A DNA stretch of 64,000 bases, from NCBI RefSeq assembly GCF_023499215.1, contig NZ_JAKHSK010000006.1, positions 62,001-126,000 on the forward strand. The letters are read 5' to 3'. Below the pieces are notes generated by a model. The model made no database searches. It worked only from the letters and a program-made list of their open reading frames with translations, and had not been told where the DNA came from. Below, one piece after another: positions 8,317-17,819 of the stretch. The DNA comes from Zunongwangia pacifica (GTDB lineage Bacteria > Bacteroidota > Bacteroidia > Flavobacteriales > Flavobacteriaceae). How positions within the stretch are numbered: the first letter of the stretch is position 1; each line of letters starts with the position of its first letter. A program made the translations under genes and the position numbers.

Positions 8317-9942
8317 ATGAAAATGAATTATATAAAGAAATTAGCACTCATCATACCAACACTTATCCTAGTGTCGTGTCATGATGACTTAGATCAGGAT
8401 CCTAAAATAGACCCGGATAGTTTTACAGAAAACGATGTATTCGCTAATGCTGATGAAGCAAGGGGCGCCTTAGCTAAACTTTATGCCAGCTTAGCCTTAA
8501 CAGGACAAGAAGGACCAGCAGGACAACCTGATATTTCTGGTATAGACGAGGGTACTTCTCAGTATTCCCGAATGTTATTTAGTCTAAACGAGCTTACTAC
8601 AGATAATGCTGTTGTAGGTTGGGGTGACCCGGGACTTCCTAATTTGCATGCCATGAACTGGGGAGCAAGCAACGATTTTACTACCGCAATGTACTATCGT
8701 CTTGCACAGGAAGTGTCTTTTTGTAACTCCTTTATAGCCAATGCATCCTCTTTAGACGACCCTGCAATCGAATCTTTTATTGCTGAAGCAAGATTCTTAC
8801 GAGCATTTGCATATTACAACCTAATTGATCTTTATGGAAATGTTCCTTTGGTAACACTAATTTCAACAGAACTGCCCTCTCAAAACTCTAGAGAAGAAAT
8901 CTTCAGTTTTATCGAATCGGAATTAACCGAAATTCAAAATTCTTTAATGGAAAGCGGCGCTAATGACTATGGTCGCGTAGACCGTGTTGCTGCCTGGGCA
9001 TTGCTTTCTAAACTATACTTAAATGCTGAAGTTTGGATTGGGCAGGATCGCTATACCGAGGCTATTACGTATGCCAAGCAGGTGATAAATTCCAGCTATA
9101 CCATCAATACTACCGATGCTAACGGAAACGGTTCTGCTTATGACGAACTTTTCCTTGCCGATAACAATAGTAATGGCGCTCAAAATGAATTCATTTTCGC
9201 CTTAAATTTTGATGGTAACCAGTCGAGAACTTATGGTGGCACTACATTTCTTGTGCATGCTGCTATAGGAGGAGATATGGATGCTGCTAATTTTGGAGTA
9301 AATGGTGGATGGTCTGGTTTAAGAACAACAAAAGCTTTGGTAAATAAATTCGATTATGCGGTTACTGCTTCAAATGAAGATGGTGATCCAACCGAATGGG
9401 CAGACCAAAGAGCTATGTTCTTTACAGAAGGGCAAAATCTTGAGATCAATACAATCGCAAATACATTTACCGATGGTTATGCGGTAACAAAATTCAAAAA
9501 TATTGATTCTGAAGGAAATGCCGGTAGTGATGCCGGTGGTGATTTTGTAGATACCGATCTTCCTTTAATCAGAATGGCAGAAATATACCTTACCTATGCC
9601 GAAGCGGTGACTCGCGGTGGCTCTGGTGGAAACATTCAGGAAGCTGTCGGTTATATTAATGAACTTAGGGAAAGAGCTTTTGGAAATGCTGATGGTAATA
9701 TTTCATCCAGCGATCTAACTACAGATTTTGTTTTAGATGAAAGAGCACGTGAATTATATTGGGAAGGTCAGCGAAGAACAGATCTTATTCGATATAACGA
9801 TTTTACAACAGGTAGTTATCTATGGCCATTTAAAGGCGGTTCAAAATCAGGGACATCTGTAAGTGATTACAGAACTTTATTTCCACTACCAAGTAATATC
9901 ATCTTAATCAATCCCAATTTAACGCAAAATACAGGCTATTAA
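8317..9942 (+). CDS. susD: SusD-like (RagB/SusD) surface glycan-binding lipoprotein
   Basis: Cell-surface lipoprotein of 541 aa that caps the SusC barrel and binds oligosaccharides. The lipobox LVSC places the lipidated cysteine at residue 21, followed by an acidic stretch (HDDLDQD) like the flavobacterial surface-export signal. The helical TPR-like core is visible (EARFLRAFAYYNLIDLYGNVP near 158), as is the C-terminal SusD region (DERARELYWEGQRRTDLIRY). Spacing of 6 bases after susC indicates translational coupling in one operon. Confidence 0.95.
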   Translation: MKMNYIKKLALIIPTLILVSCHDDLDQDPKIDPDSFTENDVFANADEARGALAKLYASLALTGQEGPAGQPDISGIDEGTSQYSRMLFSLNELTTDNAVVGWGDPGLPNLHAMNWGASNDFTTAMYYRLAQEVSFCNSFIANASSLDDPAIESFIAEARFLRAFAYYNLIDLYGNVPLVTLISTELPSQNSREEIFSFIESELTEIQNSLMESGANDYGRVDRVAAWALLSKLYLNAEVWIGQDRYTEAITYAKQVINSSYTINTTDANGNGSAYDELFLADNNSNGAQNEFIFALNFDGNQSRTYGGTTFLVHAAIGGDMDAANFGVNGGWSGLRTTKALVNKFDYAVTASNEDGDPTEWADQRAMFFTEGQNLEINTIANTFTDGYAVTKFKNIDSEGNAGSDAGGDFVDTDLPLIRMAEIYLTYAEAVTRGGSGGNIQEAVGYINELRERAFGNADGNISSSDLTTDFVLDERARELYWEGQRRTDLIRYNDFTTGSYLWPFKGGSKSGTSVSDYRTLFPLPSNIILINPNLTQNTGY

Positions 9943-9958
9943 TAAATATAAAGACACA

Positions 9959-11107
9959 ATGAAAAAGTTAACACTATTATTCATCGCGTTTATCGCAATA
10001 TTAAGCTTTACAGCTTGTACCGAAGATGATGATTTCACTTTTACAGCAAAACCAGATCCAGATGGTATTGCGTTTATGAATACAACAGCCGAGACCTATA
10101 ATTTATCAGCTGCCAATTCAAATAACCTTGCAGAAAGATTTGTTTGGAACCAAGTAGATTTTGGCGTACAAACTCCGGTGAATTATGAATTGCAGGGAGC
10201 TGTTGAAGAAGCTTTTAGCAGCTATTCGGTTTTAGGTGATGTAACAGAAACTAACCTTGCCGTTACTGTAAGTAATATGCTAGAATTAGCAAAAGAAGCT
10301 GGTTTGGATAACGATCCTGAAACTGAAGCTCCAAATACAGGCAACATCTATTTTAGGGTTAGAGCCTATATTGGTTCAGATGCCGGTAATGTGTTAGAAC
10401 AAACTTCAGATATTTTAACGGTTTCAGTGACACTTCCAGAAGAATCTGATGGTGGTATCGAACTTAAAAGAGAGCTTTATTTAGTAGGCGATGCTACCGC
10501 AGCGGGATGGAGCAATAACAATAACAACACACCAATCTTTAGAGATGGCGAGAATGATGATATTTATTATTTTGAAGGTCGATTTGCAGGTGGTGATGGT
10601 GTTGAAGGATTTAAACTTTTAGAAAGCTTAGGAAACTGGCAGCCACAATGGGGTATTAACGAAGGTACTGCTACTAGTAGTGATATTTTAGGTGGTGATC
10701 CACAGGCGTTCCCAGTTGCCGACGATGCTTACTACAGCTTTACCATCAATGTTGCTGATGGTACGTATGCTTTTGAAAGTATCGATACCAGTGATGCCGC
10801 GACTTACACAAGTATTGGTATTATCGGAAACGCAACACCTGGTGGATGGGATGCCGATACTGATATGACGCAATCCACCTTTAACCCTCATATCTGGTAC
10901 GCAACAGGTTTTGTATTAGTAGATGGAGAATTTAAATTTAGAGCAAACGATGCCTGGGATAATAACTGGGGGAAAGCTTCAGATGCACTTAGCGGTGAAG
11001 CGGCTCTTGGAAGTACAGATAATATGACCGCTATTCCTGGAACTTACAATATTTGGTTTAATGATCTAGATGGACGTTATATCTTAATTCCACAAATTTC
11101 AGAATAA
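9959..11107 (+). CDS. susE: SusE/SusF-like starch-binding lipoprotein
   Basis: Outer-membrane lipoprotein of 382 aa. The lipobox FTAC puts the anchor at Cys20, followed by TEDDD. An N-terminal Ig-like SusE domain (about 25-165) precedes two tandem carbohydrate-binding modules: one at about 166-270 with YLVGDATAAGW, and one at about 280-382 with GIIGNATPGGWD and a FKFRANDAWDNNWG segment. The Trp-rich pattern matches the SusE/SusF starch-binding domains of Bacteroides. It follows susD by 16 bases and ends shortly before a terminator hairpin that separates it from the amylase. Confidence 0.88.
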   Translation: MKKLTLLFIAFIAILSFTACTEDDDFTFTAKPDPDGIAFMNTTAETYNLSAANSNNLAERFVWNQVDFGVQTPVNYELQGAVEEAFSSYSVLGDVTETNLAVTVSNMLELAKEAGLDNDPETEAPNTGNIYFRVRAYIGSDAGNVLEQTSDILTVSVTLPEESDGGIELKRELYLVGDATAAGWSNNNNNTPIFRDGENDDIYYFEGRFAGGDGVEGFKLLESLGNWQPQWGINEGTATSSDILGGDPQAFPVADDAYYSFTINVADGTYAFESIDTSDAATYTSIGIIGNATPGGWDADTDMTQSTFNPHIWYATGFVLVDGEFKFRANDAWDNNWGKASDALSGEAALGSTDNMTAIPGTYNIWFNDLDGRYILIPQISE

Positions 11108-11122
11108 ATAATCTAATTGAAA

Positions 11123-11145
11123 GGGCTGCATTGGCAGCCCTTTTT
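11123..11145 (+). terminator. Rho-independent terminator between susE and the amylase gene
   Basis: GGGCTGC (11123-11129) pairs perfectly with GCAGCCC (11134-11140) around a four-base loop, followed by five T. It sits 15 bases after the susE stop and 12 bases before the amylase ATG, so it could reduce amylase transcription relative to susCDE. Confidence 0.75.
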
Positions 11146-11157
11146 AAACTTTATTTT

Positions 11158-12600
11158 ATGAAAAAAACATTAAAAAATATTCCATTAGTCTATTTGCTAA
11201 TATTGGTTATTTTCTTCAGTTGTTCTTCAGATGACGATGCAACTGTAGATCCAGATGATGACGGAGGCATAACGCAACCAGAACCTGTTGAAGCTTTAAA
11301 CCTTGCTGAATATGACAATGGAAGCCGCGTAATGATGCAGGCTTTCTACTGGGATGTAGAACCAAGATTTGAATGGTGGAATACAATTTCAGATAAATTA
11401 GGCACCTGGTCAGATGCCGGGGTGAACCGTATCTGGATCCCACCTGCAAGTAAAGGGCAATCTGGAGGCTTCTCTATGGGCTACGACCCTTCAGATTATT
11501 ATGACTTTGGAGAATACGATCAGCATGGTACTATTCCTACTCGATTTGGAACCCGTGAAGATTTAGAAAACCTAATTTCCAAAGCACATGAAAACGATAT
11601 CGAAGTGATCGCTGATATCGTATTAAATCATAATTCTGGTGGTGGTTTAGAATACAATCCCTATCGAAAAAGAGAAACTTATACTTTGTTTGATGAAACT
11701 CACGGTAATGCCTCTGGAATATTTAATAGAAATTACGAGGATTTTTATCCAAACAGCGTAAACGATTACGATCCGCCAAGTTTATTTTACCAGGAAACTA
11801 ACTTAGATCATCATAGAGAACACGTACAAAACTGGTTGTGGAAAGACGAAAATTCTGTTGCCAAATATTATAAGAACGTAATGGGCTTTGATGGCTGGCG
11901 TTTTGATTATGTATTAGGATTTGAAGATTTTGTAATTAAAGACTGGTTAGAAGCCGTTGGTGGTTTTTCGGTAAGTGAACTTTGGGATGGCAACCCCAAC
12001 GTACTAAGAAATCATATTGAAGCTACCGGAAGCGGTGTCTTCGACTTTGCTGCTTTCTATGTTATGGAACAGGCTTTTGACAGAAATCATGATCTTACAG
12101 GTCTTACTAACGATCAGGTTTGGCAAACAAACCCTGAAAAGGCCGTAACTTTTACCGCAAATCATGATACCGAAAAAGATGGGAACGAGGATAATATCAT
12201 CGCACCTGAAAATAAGCTGAAAGCCTATGCCTTTATCATGACACATCCTGGTTATCCAAACGTATTTTATCTGGACTACGAAAATCCGGAATTTCAGGAT
12301 CAATTAAATAAATTAATACGCATTCATAATAGTTTAGCCACCGGTTCTTTAGAGGTGATCTATGCAGATAATGATGAATACATCATGCAAAGAAGCGGAA
12401 ATGCAGAAAATCCGGGGCTTGTTCTTTATATCAATACTTCAGGGAACACAAAAAGAAGGACCATTACCACTAGTTGGGACACCAGAGTTTTAATAGATTA
12501 TTCTGAAAATTCAAATTACAGTCCAATGGTAGAAGAAAACGGTGAAGTAACTATTGAAGCACCTGCAAATTCTTATGCAATTTGGTCGATTACCAAATAA
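11158..12600 (+). CDS. GH13 alpha-amylase, surface lipoprotein
   Basis: Secreted alpha-amylase of 480 aa that hydrolyses alpha-1,4-glucan. The ATG at 11158 is chosen because it begins a proper lipoprotein signal (Cys22, followed by SSDDD); an upstream in-frame TTG at 11131 lies in the terminator hairpin. The four GH13 regions are readable: DIVLNH near 153, GWRFD with nucleophile Asp250, SELWD with acid/base Glu274, and NHD with Asp337. The acidic residues after the cysteine suggest surface exposure. As last gene of the sus operon it would generate the maltodextrins imported by SusCD. Confidence 0.93.
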   Translation: MKKTLKNIPLVYLLILVIFFSCSSDDDATVDPDDDGGITQPEPVEALNLAEYDNGSRVMMQAFYWDVEPRFEWWNTISDKLGTWSDAGVNRIWIPPASKGQSGGFSMGYDPSDYYDFGEYDQHGTIPTRFGTREDLENLISKAHENDIEVIADIVLNHNSGGGLEYNPYRKRETYTLFDETHGNASGIFNRNYEDFYPNSVNDYDPPSLFYQETNLDHHREHVQNWLWKDENSVAKYYKNVMGFDGWRFDYVLGFEDFVIKDWLEAVGGFSVSELWDGNPNVLRNHIEATGSGVFDFAAFYVMEQAFDRNHDLTGLTNDQVWQTNPEKAVTFTANHDTEKDGNEDNIIAPENKLKAYAFIMTHPGYPNVFYLDYENPEFQDQLNKLIRIHNSLATGSLEVIYADNDEYIMQRSGNAENPGLVLYINTSGNTKRRTITTSWDTRVLIDYSENSNYSPMVEENGEVTIEAPANSYAIWSITK

Positions 12601-12624
12601 CATTTTTTACCAAATTATATAAAA

Positions 12625-12653
12625 CGGGATGAATACACTTTCATCCCGTTTTT
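12625..12653 (+). terminator. Terminator after the amylase gene
   Basis: CGGGATGAA (12625-12633) pairs with TTCATCCCG (12640-12648) over a six-base loop and is followed by a T-rich run. It closes the sus operon. Confidence 0.85.
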
Positions 12654-12979
12654 TGTTTTTTTTATGATACTAAAATTAAATTTTTAAAAAGTAAACTCTA
12701 TTTTTAAAGTTCTGTTCAGATTATCAAAATCTGACTTCAAATTTTATTTTCCCTCTTATCTATTAAAAGTCAGCATCTAAACTTCTGCAAACATTTTAAC
12801 GAGAAAGTTATCGGATTTTGTGAACTTTAAAATGTTGATAAATTTTCAATTAATTGAAAACTAATTTATTAACAGCTTTTTATTGATAACTTTTGAATTA
12901 TCAATTAAATACGCTTGTAAATAATTATTTACATTTACCCTACCAAATTTTACTTTTCTAATTTAAATAGACGTGATTT
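12654..12979. promoter_or_regulatory. Dyad-rich leader upstream of the B12-dependent ribonucleotide reductase
   Basis: No gene is visible in this stretch. It contains several inverted repeats: ACATTTTAA 12791-12799 / TTAAAATGT 12827-12835; a perfect 18-bp palindrome 12843-12860 (TTTTCAATTAATTGAAAA); flanking near-arms TGTTGATAAAT 12833-12843 / ATTTATTAACA 12864-12874; and ATTGATAA 12882-12889 / TTATCAAT 12898-12905. No cobalamin-riboswitch core and no recognisable NrdR box was seen. A regulatory function is inferred from the density of dyads. Confidence 0.4.
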
Positions 12980-15532
12980 ATGCCTGTACAAACAACTCCT
13001 AAAGCTCCTAAAATTTATACTCAGGATGAAGCTTTTAAAGCTTCTTTAGCGTATTTTAAAGGTGACGATCTTGCTGCCCGCGTTTGGGTCAACAAATATG
13101 CCTTAAAGGATTCAGATGGTAACATCTACGAGCAAACCCCTAACGATATGCATCGTAGAATTGCAAAAGAGATTGCTCGTGTAGAACAGCGATATCCAAA
13201 CCCAATGACCGAAGATGAGGTTTTTGATCTTATTAAGGATTTTAAATATATCGTACCGCAGGGAAGCCCAATGGCGGGAATAGGAAATCCTTATCAAATT
13301 GCTTCGCTTTCCAACTGTTTTGTTATTGGCAATAGCGGAGATTCTGATTCTTATGGAGGAGTGATGAAAATCGATCAGGAACAGGTACAATTAATGAAAC
13401 GTCGTGGGGGTGTTGGTCACGATCTATCCCATATAAGACCAAAAGGGTCACCGGTAAAAAACTCGGCATTAACCTCAACAGGAATAGTTCCTTTTATGGA
13501 GCGTTATTCTAACTCTACCAGAGAGGTTGCGCAAGATGGCCGTCGCGGAGCTTTAATGCTTTCGGTATCGATTAATCACCCAGATTCAGAAGATTTTATC
13601 GATGCAAAAATGGAGCAGGGTAAAGTGACTGGAGCGAATGTTTCAGTACGAATAGACGATGATTTTATGAGAGCTGTAAAAAATAAAACAGCTTATACAC
13701 AAAAATATCCGGTTTTTAGTGATGCTCCTAAATTCAGTAAAGAAATAGAAGCCGAAAAGCTTTGGAAAAAAATTGTGCATAACGCCTGGAAATCGGCTGA
13801 ACCGGGTATTCTTTTTTGGGATACCGTAATTAACGAATCGGTACCAGATTGTTATGCCGATCTTGGCTATAAAACAGTATCTACCAACCCATGTGGCGAA
13901 ATTCCACTTTGTCCTTATGATTCCTGCCGACTATTAGCGATCAACTTGTTCTCCTATGTTGAAGATCCTTTCACTAAAAAGGCTAAATTCAACTATGAAC
14001 TTTTTAAAAAACACATAAGCGCTGCACAGCGAATTATGGACGATATTATCGATCTGGAATTAGAAAAAATCGATGCTATTTTACAAAAAATCGATGCTGA
14101 TCCTGAAAGCGAAGAAGTGAAAGCCGTAGAAAAAAATCTTTGGTTAAATATTAAAAAGAAAGCCCAGGAAGGTAGAAGAACCGGTATTGGAATCACTGCC
14201 GAAGGAGATATGCTAGCCGGGCTTGGTATAAAATATGGAAGCGAAGAAGGCGTAGATTTTTCAACTGAAATACATAAAAATATTGCCCTTGCTGCTTATC
14301 GCGCTTCAGTAGAAACCGCAAAAGAAAGAGGAGCTTTTACTATTTTCGATTCAGATCGAGAAAAAGAGAATCCTTTTATCCTTCGTCTTAAAGAAGCCGA
14401 TGAGAAATTGTACTACGATATGTTAGAACACGGTCGTAGAAATATCGCACTTTTAACCATTGCGCCTACCGGAACTACAAGTTTAATGACGCAAACAACA
14501 TCGGGGATCGAGCCTGTTTTCTTACCGGTTTACAAACGTAGAAGAAAAGTAAATCCTAACGATAAGGATGTTCGTATAGATTTTGTAGATGAAGTTGGCG
14601 ATAGCTGGGAAGAATACGTGGTTTTCCACCACCGTTTTAAAGAATGGATGAAAGTGAATGGCCATGATACTGATAAAAATTATTCGAATACCGAGTTGGA
14701 TGAATTGGTAAAAGCGTCTCCTTATTATCAGGCTACCAGTAACGATGTAGATTGGTTAAGTAAGGTAAGAATGCAGGGAGCTGTCCAAAAATGGGTAGAT
14801 CACTCGATTAGTGTGACTATTAATTTACCAAATGATGTTAGCGAGGAGCTTGTTGGTAAGCTATATCTTGAAGCATGGCAAGCGGGCTGTAAAGGGGTTA
14901 CCGTTTACCGTGATGGATCACGATCTGGCGTTTTAATCTCTAACGACGAGAAAAAAGAAGAAGATAAAGAAGAAAGCGGAATCTTCCCTACAAAACGTCC
15001 ACAGGTTTTAGAGGCCGATGTGGTGCGTTTTCAAAACAATAAAGATAAGTGGATCGCTTTTATCGGATTAATCGATGGTCGACCTTATGAGATTTTTACA
15101 GGATTTTCAGATGATGAAGACGGAATCCTTATCCCTCGTTGGGTAAATGAAGGCTTGATTATTAAAAACCGAAATGAAGATGGAACGTCCCGCTACGATT
15201 TTCAGTATAAAAACAAAAGAGGGTATAAAACCACTATTGAAGGATTGTCGCATAAATTTAATCCTGAATTCTGGAATTACGCGAAACTAATTTCAAGTAC
15301 GCTAAGACATGGTATGCCAATAGACAATGTGGTAAACCTGGTAAACAGTCTTCAGTTAGATTCAGAGTCGATTAACACCTGGAAAAATGGTGTTGCAAGA
15401 GCTTTAAAACGCTTTATTGAAGATGGTACAGTAGCCAAAAAGGAGAAATGTACCAACTGTAATTCTTCTAATCTTATTTATCAGGAAGGATGTTTAACCT
15501 GTAAAGATTGCGGATCTTCTAAATGTGGATAA
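12980..15532 (+). CDS. nrdJ: Adenosylcobalamin-dependent (class II) ribonucleoside-diphosphate reductase
   Basis: Cytoplasmic enzyme of 850 aa that makes deoxyribonucleotides without oxygen, using adenosylcobalamin to form the active-site thiyl radical. The signature NPCGE at 303-307 gives the Asn/Cys/Glu triad (N303, C305, E307). Cys113 (LSNCFVIGN) and Cys316 are the likely redox pair. The APTGTTSLM-type loop is present near residue 495. The C-terminus ends in a cysteine-rich knuckle (CTNC, CLTC, CDCG, KCG), typical of the long bacterial NrdJ. It stands alone, with its own leader and a downstream hairpin. Confidence 0.92.
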   Translation: MPVQTTPKAPKIYTQDEAFKASLAYFKGDDLAARVWVNKYALKDSDGNIYEQTPNDMHRRIAKEIARVEQRYPNPMTEDEVFDLIKDFKYIVPQGSPMAGIGNPYQIASLSNCFVIGNSGDSDSYGGVMKIDQEQVQLMKRRGGVGHDLSHIRPKGSPVKNSALTSTGIVPFMERYSNSTREVAQDGRRGALMLSVSINHPDSEDFIDAKMEQGKVTGANVSVRIDDDFMRAVKNKTAYTQKYPVFSDAPKFSKEIEAEKLWKKIVHNAWKSAEPGILFWDTVINESVPDCYADLGYKTVSTNPCGEIPLCPYDSCRLLAINLFSYVEDPFTKKAKFNYELFKKHISAAQRIMDDIIDLELEKIDAILQKIDADPESEEVKAVEKNLWLNIKKKAQEGRRTGIGITAEGDMLAGLGIKYGSEEGVDFSTEIHKNIALAAYRASVETAKERGAFTIFDSDREKENPFILRLKEADEKLYYDMLEHGRRNIALLTIAPTGTTSLMTQTTSGIEPVFLPVYKRRRKVNPNDKDVRIDFVDEVGDSWEEYVVFHHRFKEWMKVNGHDTDKNYSNTELDELVKASPYYQATSNDVDWLSKVRMQGAVQKWVDHSISVTINLPNDVSEELVGKLYLEAWQAGCKGVTVYRDGSRSGVLISNDEKKEEDKEESGIFPTKRPQVLEADVVRFQNNKDKWIAFIGLIDGRPYEIFTGFSDDEDGILIPRWVNEGLIIKNRNEDGTSRYDFQYKNKRGYKTTIEGLSHKFNPEFWNYAKLISSTLRHGMPIDNVVNLVNSLQLDSESINTWKNGVARALKRFIEDGTVAKKEKCTNCNSSNLIYQEGCLTCKDCGSSKCG

Positions 15533-15574
15533 CCAATAAGGATTAAGACTATATAATTTTAAGTGTTAAAAAAA

Positions 15575-15598
15575 GGCTGCCAATTGGTGGTCTTTTTT
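15575..15598 (+). terminator. Weak terminator after nrdJ
   Basis: GGCTGCCA (15575-15582) can pair with TGGTGGTC (15585-15592) using several G-U pairs, followed by six T. The stem is less stable than others in the window. Confidence 0.55.
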
Positions 15599-15845
15599 AA
15601 TTTTACCAGATTCCTAGTCTGAAATAATAAAAATAACCATTATTACAAATACCGGATCATCAAAAAAACGTTCTAAAACTTCTAGAAGATCAAGATTATT
15701 AATTTGCTTAGATGATTTTATAAGGGAGCCATGCACCTACTCTGTAAATTTAGTAACAGGAATATTTTAGTATTTCAGGTTACTTAACGGCAGACTACAT
15801 TTTATACAAAACCGTTTTCTGTTAAAGTTTAAAATCTTATGATTT

Positions 15846-15853
15846 TAGATTTG
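15846..15853 (+). promoter_or_regulatory. Putative -7 element for the desaturase-family gene
   Basis: TAGATTTG matches TAnnTTTG exactly, 47 bases before the start codon. No TTG sits at the expected distance upstream. Confidence 0.35.
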
Positions 15854-15900
15854 TTTGTGGGAATCAAAAATTTTATCCTATTAAAAAGGAAAAGAACCCC

Positions 15901-16794
15901 ATGAAAAAGGAAATCACATTAGAAAAAGTAATTTCCAGCGCCCCAGATTTAATTTTATATGCCGCCCCGATCATGATCGGATTAGCACTTTTAGAATTTT
16001 ATTTTAGCTGGAAAACTAAAAGAGACCTTTACGAGAAGAAAGATTTCTTAACATCACTTACTATTGGATTAGTGTATATTTTACAAAGTTTAGTCACCAA
16101 ATCGATTATGTTTGGATTGGTGCTATGGGTGTATAATTCGGTTTCCTGGAGTATTCCGGTAAACTGGTTCACTTCAATTTTATGCTTTGTAGTACTCGAT
16201 TTTTGCAGATATTGGGCACATCGATATGGCCACGAAGTCAATTTTTTGTGGGCAACCCATGTAACCCATCATAATTCAGAAAAATATAACCTGTCTACCT
16301 CGTTCAGATTATCATGGACGCAGCAAATAAAGGTGATCTTTTTTATCCCGATTAGCTTTTTAGGATTTCATCCAGTCGTATTTTTTATTTGTCATCAAAT
16401 TGCCGTTTTATACCAGTTTTGGATCCATACAGAATTGATTGATAGAATGCCAAAATGGTTTAGTTTATTTTTTGTAACTCCATCGCATCACCGTGTACAC
16501 CACGGAAGAAACGAAAATTACTTGGATAAAAATTATGGCTCAACTTTTATCATCTGGGATCGTATGTTTGGTACTTTTGAACCTGAAAAAGAAAAATCGA
16601 TTTACGGAATTATAGATCAGCCTAAACATTTTAATCCGGTAAAACATGTTTTTCATGTTTGGGTAGACATTTTTAAAAATATGCGACGAGCCGGAAGCGT
16701 GAAAAAAGCCTTATGGATTTTTGTGGCACCGCCTAGCTCACTAGAAAAAAATCCAGAAAAAAACACGATTAAAAATAAAGAATCCCGTCTATAA
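15901..16794 (+). CDS. Sterol desaturase / fatty-acid hydroxylase family membrane protein
   Basis: Integral membrane di-iron enzyme of 297 aa. The histidine clusters of the family are complete: H107-x3-H111, H120-x2-HH (123-124) and HHRVHH (196-201). Four or so hydrophobic segments flank them (about 15-35, 55-80, 90-103, 145-175). These enzymes hydroxylate or desaturate lipids, sterols or carotenoids; the substrate cannot be told here because no lipid or carotenoid genes adjoin. The stop codon lies inside a bidirectional terminator hairpin. Confidence 0.85.
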   Translation: MKKEITLEKVISSAPDLILYAAPIMIGLALLEFYFSWKTKRDLYEKKDFLTSLTIGLVYILQSLVTKSIMFGLVLWVYNSVSWSIPVNWFTSILCFVVLDFCRYWAHRYGHEVNFLWATHVTHHNSEKYNLSTSFRLSWTQQIKVIFFIPISFLGFHPVVFFICHQIAVLYQFWIHTELIDRMPKWFSLFFVTPSHHRVHHGRNENYLDKNYGSTFIIWDRMFGTFEPEKEKSIYGIIDQPKHFNPVKHVFHVWVDIFKNMRRAGSVKKALWIFVAPPSSLEKNPEKNTIKNKESRL

Positions 16795-16807
16795 AACGAG
16801 ATTCTTT
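16777..16807. terminator. Bidirectional terminator between convergent genes
   Basis: AAAGAATC (16777-16784) pairs with GATTCTTT (16800-16807), with CGT/ACG pairing inside after one C-A mismatch. It overlaps the end of the desaturase-family gene and precedes the end of the convergent isomerase-like gene. Confidence 0.7.
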
Positions 16808-16829
16808 GTTGGCATTATATTTTTTTCGA

Positions 16830-17717
16830 CTAAACATCGCAAATATCAATTCCTTCTTTTAAAGCGGCCAGTTTATCATCGTAAGTTGGGATAAACTCTT
16901 GAGCAAGATAACCGTCAAAACCGGTTTCTATGATCGCTTTTACAATTGCGGGATAAAATAATTCCTGGGAGTCATTAATCTCGTTACGTCCGGGAACACC
17001 GCCAGTATGATAATGATTAATATATTTATGGTGTTTTTTAATGGTCGCAATTACATCTCCTTCCATAATTTGCATGTGATACACATCGTAAAGGAGTTTA
17101 AAGTTTGGCATTTTGGTACGTTTTGCCAATTCTACACCCCATTCGGTATGATCACACATATAATCATGATGGTTTACTTTACTGTTTAAAAGCTCCATAA
17201 CCAGATTCACATTACGTTCCTGCGCATATTCCAACAATGGTTTTAACCCAGTTACACAGTTTTTAAATCCGGTTTCATCGTCCATTCCGCGGCGATTACC
17301 AGAAAAAACAATCACATTTTTAATTCCGCGTTTCGATGCTTTCTCAATTAATGGCTTATAGGATTCCTGTAAATGTTTATGGTTTTTAATATCGTTAAAA
17401 CCATTTTCGATATTTGCAAACGTATCGGTCGCCATCGAACATTCTAAACCGTATTTCTCTACCGTATCCCATTCTTCAGGTGTTAAAAGATCGATGCCTT
17501 TTAATCCAATTTCCGCAGCATTTTTGGCAAATTCTTCTAAAGGAATACTTTGGTAGCACCAGCGGCATGCCGAATGTTTAATATTATTCTTTAAACGTTT
17601 CATATTTAGGTTGGTTGGTTTTGCTTCAGTCTCCAATGCAATCATTGGGCTCAAACCTAAAACACCGGCACCCACGGCCATTGCCTTAATTGCAGATCTT
17701 CGATTTGTTTTACTCAT
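16830..17717 (-). CDS. Secreted hydroxypyruvate isomerase/sugar isomerase-like TIM-barrel protein
   Basis: Protein of 295 aa in the xylose-isomerase-like TIM-barrel superfamily. The N-terminus has a twin-arginine-like leader (NRRSAIKAMAVGAGVLGL), suggesting Tat export to the periplasm. Barrel metal-ligand segments are visible: VMELLNSK near 176, LLYDVYHMQIMEGD near 208, NHYHTGGVPGRNE near 234 and YLAQEFIP near the end. These match the Hyi/IolE-like group found next to oxidoreductases in Bacteroidota. The substrate is unknown. It is convergent with the desaturase-family gene and co-directional with the Nudix-type regulator. Confidence 0.75.
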   Translation of the reverse strand: MSKTNRRSAIKAMAVGAGVLGLSPMIALETEAKPTNLNMKRLKNNIKHSACRWCYQSIPLEEFAKNAAEIGLKGIDLLTPEEWDTVEKYGLECSMATDTFANIENGFNDIKNHKHLQESYKPLIEKASKRGIKNVIVFSGNRRGMDDETGFKNCVTGLKPLLEYAQERNVNLVMELLNSKVNHHDYMCDHTEWGVELAKRTKMPNFKLLYDVYHMQIMEGDVIATIKKHHKYINHYHTGGVPGRNEINDSQELFYPAIVKAIIETGFDGYLAQEFIPTYDDKLAALKEGIDICDV

Positions 17718-17819
17718 CCTTTTCAGAAATTATTAATAAGCGTAAAATATACATTTTAAATTAAAAACCGACTTTAAATCTTATATTTTTAATGATCTAT
17801 TAAATGTAATGGTTTAAAA

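Larger units (their letters stand above)
15533..15900. other. Intergenic region between nrdJ and the desaturase-family gene
   Basis: Apart from a terminator-like hairpin at 15575-15598 and a possible -7 element at 15846-15853, I see nothing gene-like here. The longest ATG-started frames on the plus strand are under 20 codons. Confidence 0.6.

Noticed and set aside
11131-11157. Upstream TTG start for the amylase
   Set aside because: It lies in the terminator stem and would add residues before the lipoprotein signal; the ATG at 11158 explains the signal peptide.
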